In this document: positions 63,291-64,000 of the stretch, piece after piece
How the letters are laid out: each line of letters begins with the position of its first letter
Numbering within the stretch: position 1 is the stretch's first letter
Origin: Sclerurus mexicanus
Lineage: Eukaryota; Chordata; Aves; Passeriformes; Furnariidae
DNA: 64,000 bases
Assembly (NCBI GenBank): GCA_013396755.1
Contig: VWZF01013053.1
Location: 558,001-622,000, forward strand
Direction: 5' to 3'
Position numbers and translations under genes: made by a program
The notes under the pieces: generated by a model
The model's database searches: none
Told to the model about the DNA's origin: nothing
The model's input: the letters and a program-made list of their open reading frames with translations, nothing else

Positions 63291-63465
63291 GGGTCTTGCC
63301 AGGTTCAAAAAATAGTTTTTATTCATCTCTTTTTTTTTTCTCCCGAGTTTACATTAAGCCTGTTGGGTATTTTGTTCCCCGTAGGAAAGTTAAAGGTATT
63401 TATAAGTCTAATTAGAGGCATTTATAAGAGTGATTAGTGTGAAGCATCAGCTGCTGGAAGGATTC
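63291..63465. other. Non-coding sequence right of the CpG island
   Basis: A T10 run lies at 63330-63339, followed by AT-rich sequence. No gene is seen. Confidence 0.6.
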
Positions 63466-63488
63466 TGTGTGTGTGTGTGTGTGTGTGT
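63466..63488. repeat. TG dinucleotide microsatellite
   Basis: About 11.5 uninterrupted TG units. This is a typical length-variable microsatellite, useful as a polymorphic marker, with no coding role. Confidence 0.97.
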
Positions 63489-63691
63489 TCACACATGGAT
63501 GCAACGCTATAGTTCACAATTTGTCCCTGTGCCTGAAAGCTGTGAAATGCCCTTAATTCCCCCGGCACTGATGGCAGCAGTGGGCACCGGCTGGCTCCGT
63601 CCAGACACTCAGCACCGCACAGGATTGCAGCTCTGGGGAGGGTTTGTGTCTCTGTGTCTTCCTGCGCTGATACAGGAGCAAGGGGCTAAGC

Positions 63692-63735
<44 letters not shown>

Positions 63736-64000
63736 TATGTGATGAAAGCTGTTGTTAGACTTGTAGGGACAGACACCAACACGGCCCCACTCCTGCATGC
63801 CCATGGGCTGCCTTGCAATCCCCCATCTCACAGGTGCAACACTGTCTTTCCTTCTTTTCCTTTGCTGCTGGCCACTAACTCAGCATCCTCACCCTCCACG
63901 GACCTGGGTGTGCAACACAGCTGTCCCTTGGAGAAGGTCCCACAGGATCTGCTTTGGGGAACAAAACCATCTGAAAGTGCACTAAACCCCAGTGTGAGTT
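63489..64000. other. Non-coding sequence to window end
   Basis: The sequence is moderately GC-rich and contains the poly-A run listed separately. The plus and minus frames of 60-90 codons overlap one another, and the minus ones run through the homopolymer. No gene is supported. Confidence 0.55.
63693..63724. repeat. Poly-A run of 32
   Basis: Thirty-two consecutive A residues. It might be the tail of a retroposed copy inserted in + orientation, but the sequence to its left (about 63540-63690) is not a repeat or processed gene that I recognise. Homopolymer length is prone to sequencing error. Confidence 0.95.

Overview
This window looks like amniote, most likely bird, nuclear DNA that is almost entirely non-coding: the inside of a long intron or an intergenic tract. 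Stop codons are dense in all six frames. The longest open frames are about 143 codons, they overlap frames on the other strand, and none shows a recognisable domain. I see no rRNA, tRNA, known miRNA, CRISPR array or bacterial mobile element. The bird assignment is an inference. The recognisable repeats are ancient amniote families: MIR-type SINEs, a CR1/L3-type LINE 3' end, and short palindromic repeats of the kind common in turtles, crocodilians and birds. Overall repeat density is low, and I see no Alu, B1 or L1 sequence.

Layout. Bases 1-12,900 are unique AT-rich sequence with one clear MIR-type SINE (3370-3555), a cluster of regulatory-looking motifs with a perfect kappa-B site (about 4840-5080), an old palindromic repeat (5525-5605) and a strong imperfect hairpin (11033-11099). 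Bases 12,945-13,380 form an isolated GC-rich pocket of unknown nature. Bases 13,400-37,500 are unique sequence with a CR1/L3 3' end (about 18095-18300), an RFX-like palindrome (18344-18357), several old repeats, a possible LTR remnant (about 32888-33060) and an AT-rich stretch that may be a conserved element (29935-30330). Bases 37,500-61,900 hold the best-preserved SINE of the window (41221-41425), a perfect 12-bp inverted repeat (40433-40463), a poly-G assembly scar with an N (47312-47360) and a minus-strand coding-like segment that I could not identify (53312-53454).

The right end differs. CpG frequency rises from about 61,990, and 62,860-63,290 looks like a genuine CpG island, followed by a TG microsatellite and a 32-base poly-A run. 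This is the only place where the sequence suggests a promoter or first exon. No gene can be named, so no pathway or operon can be described. I found no new biological system. The best leads are the CpG island, the 11033-11099 hairpin, the 4840-5080 motif cluster and the short minus-strand coding-like segment.
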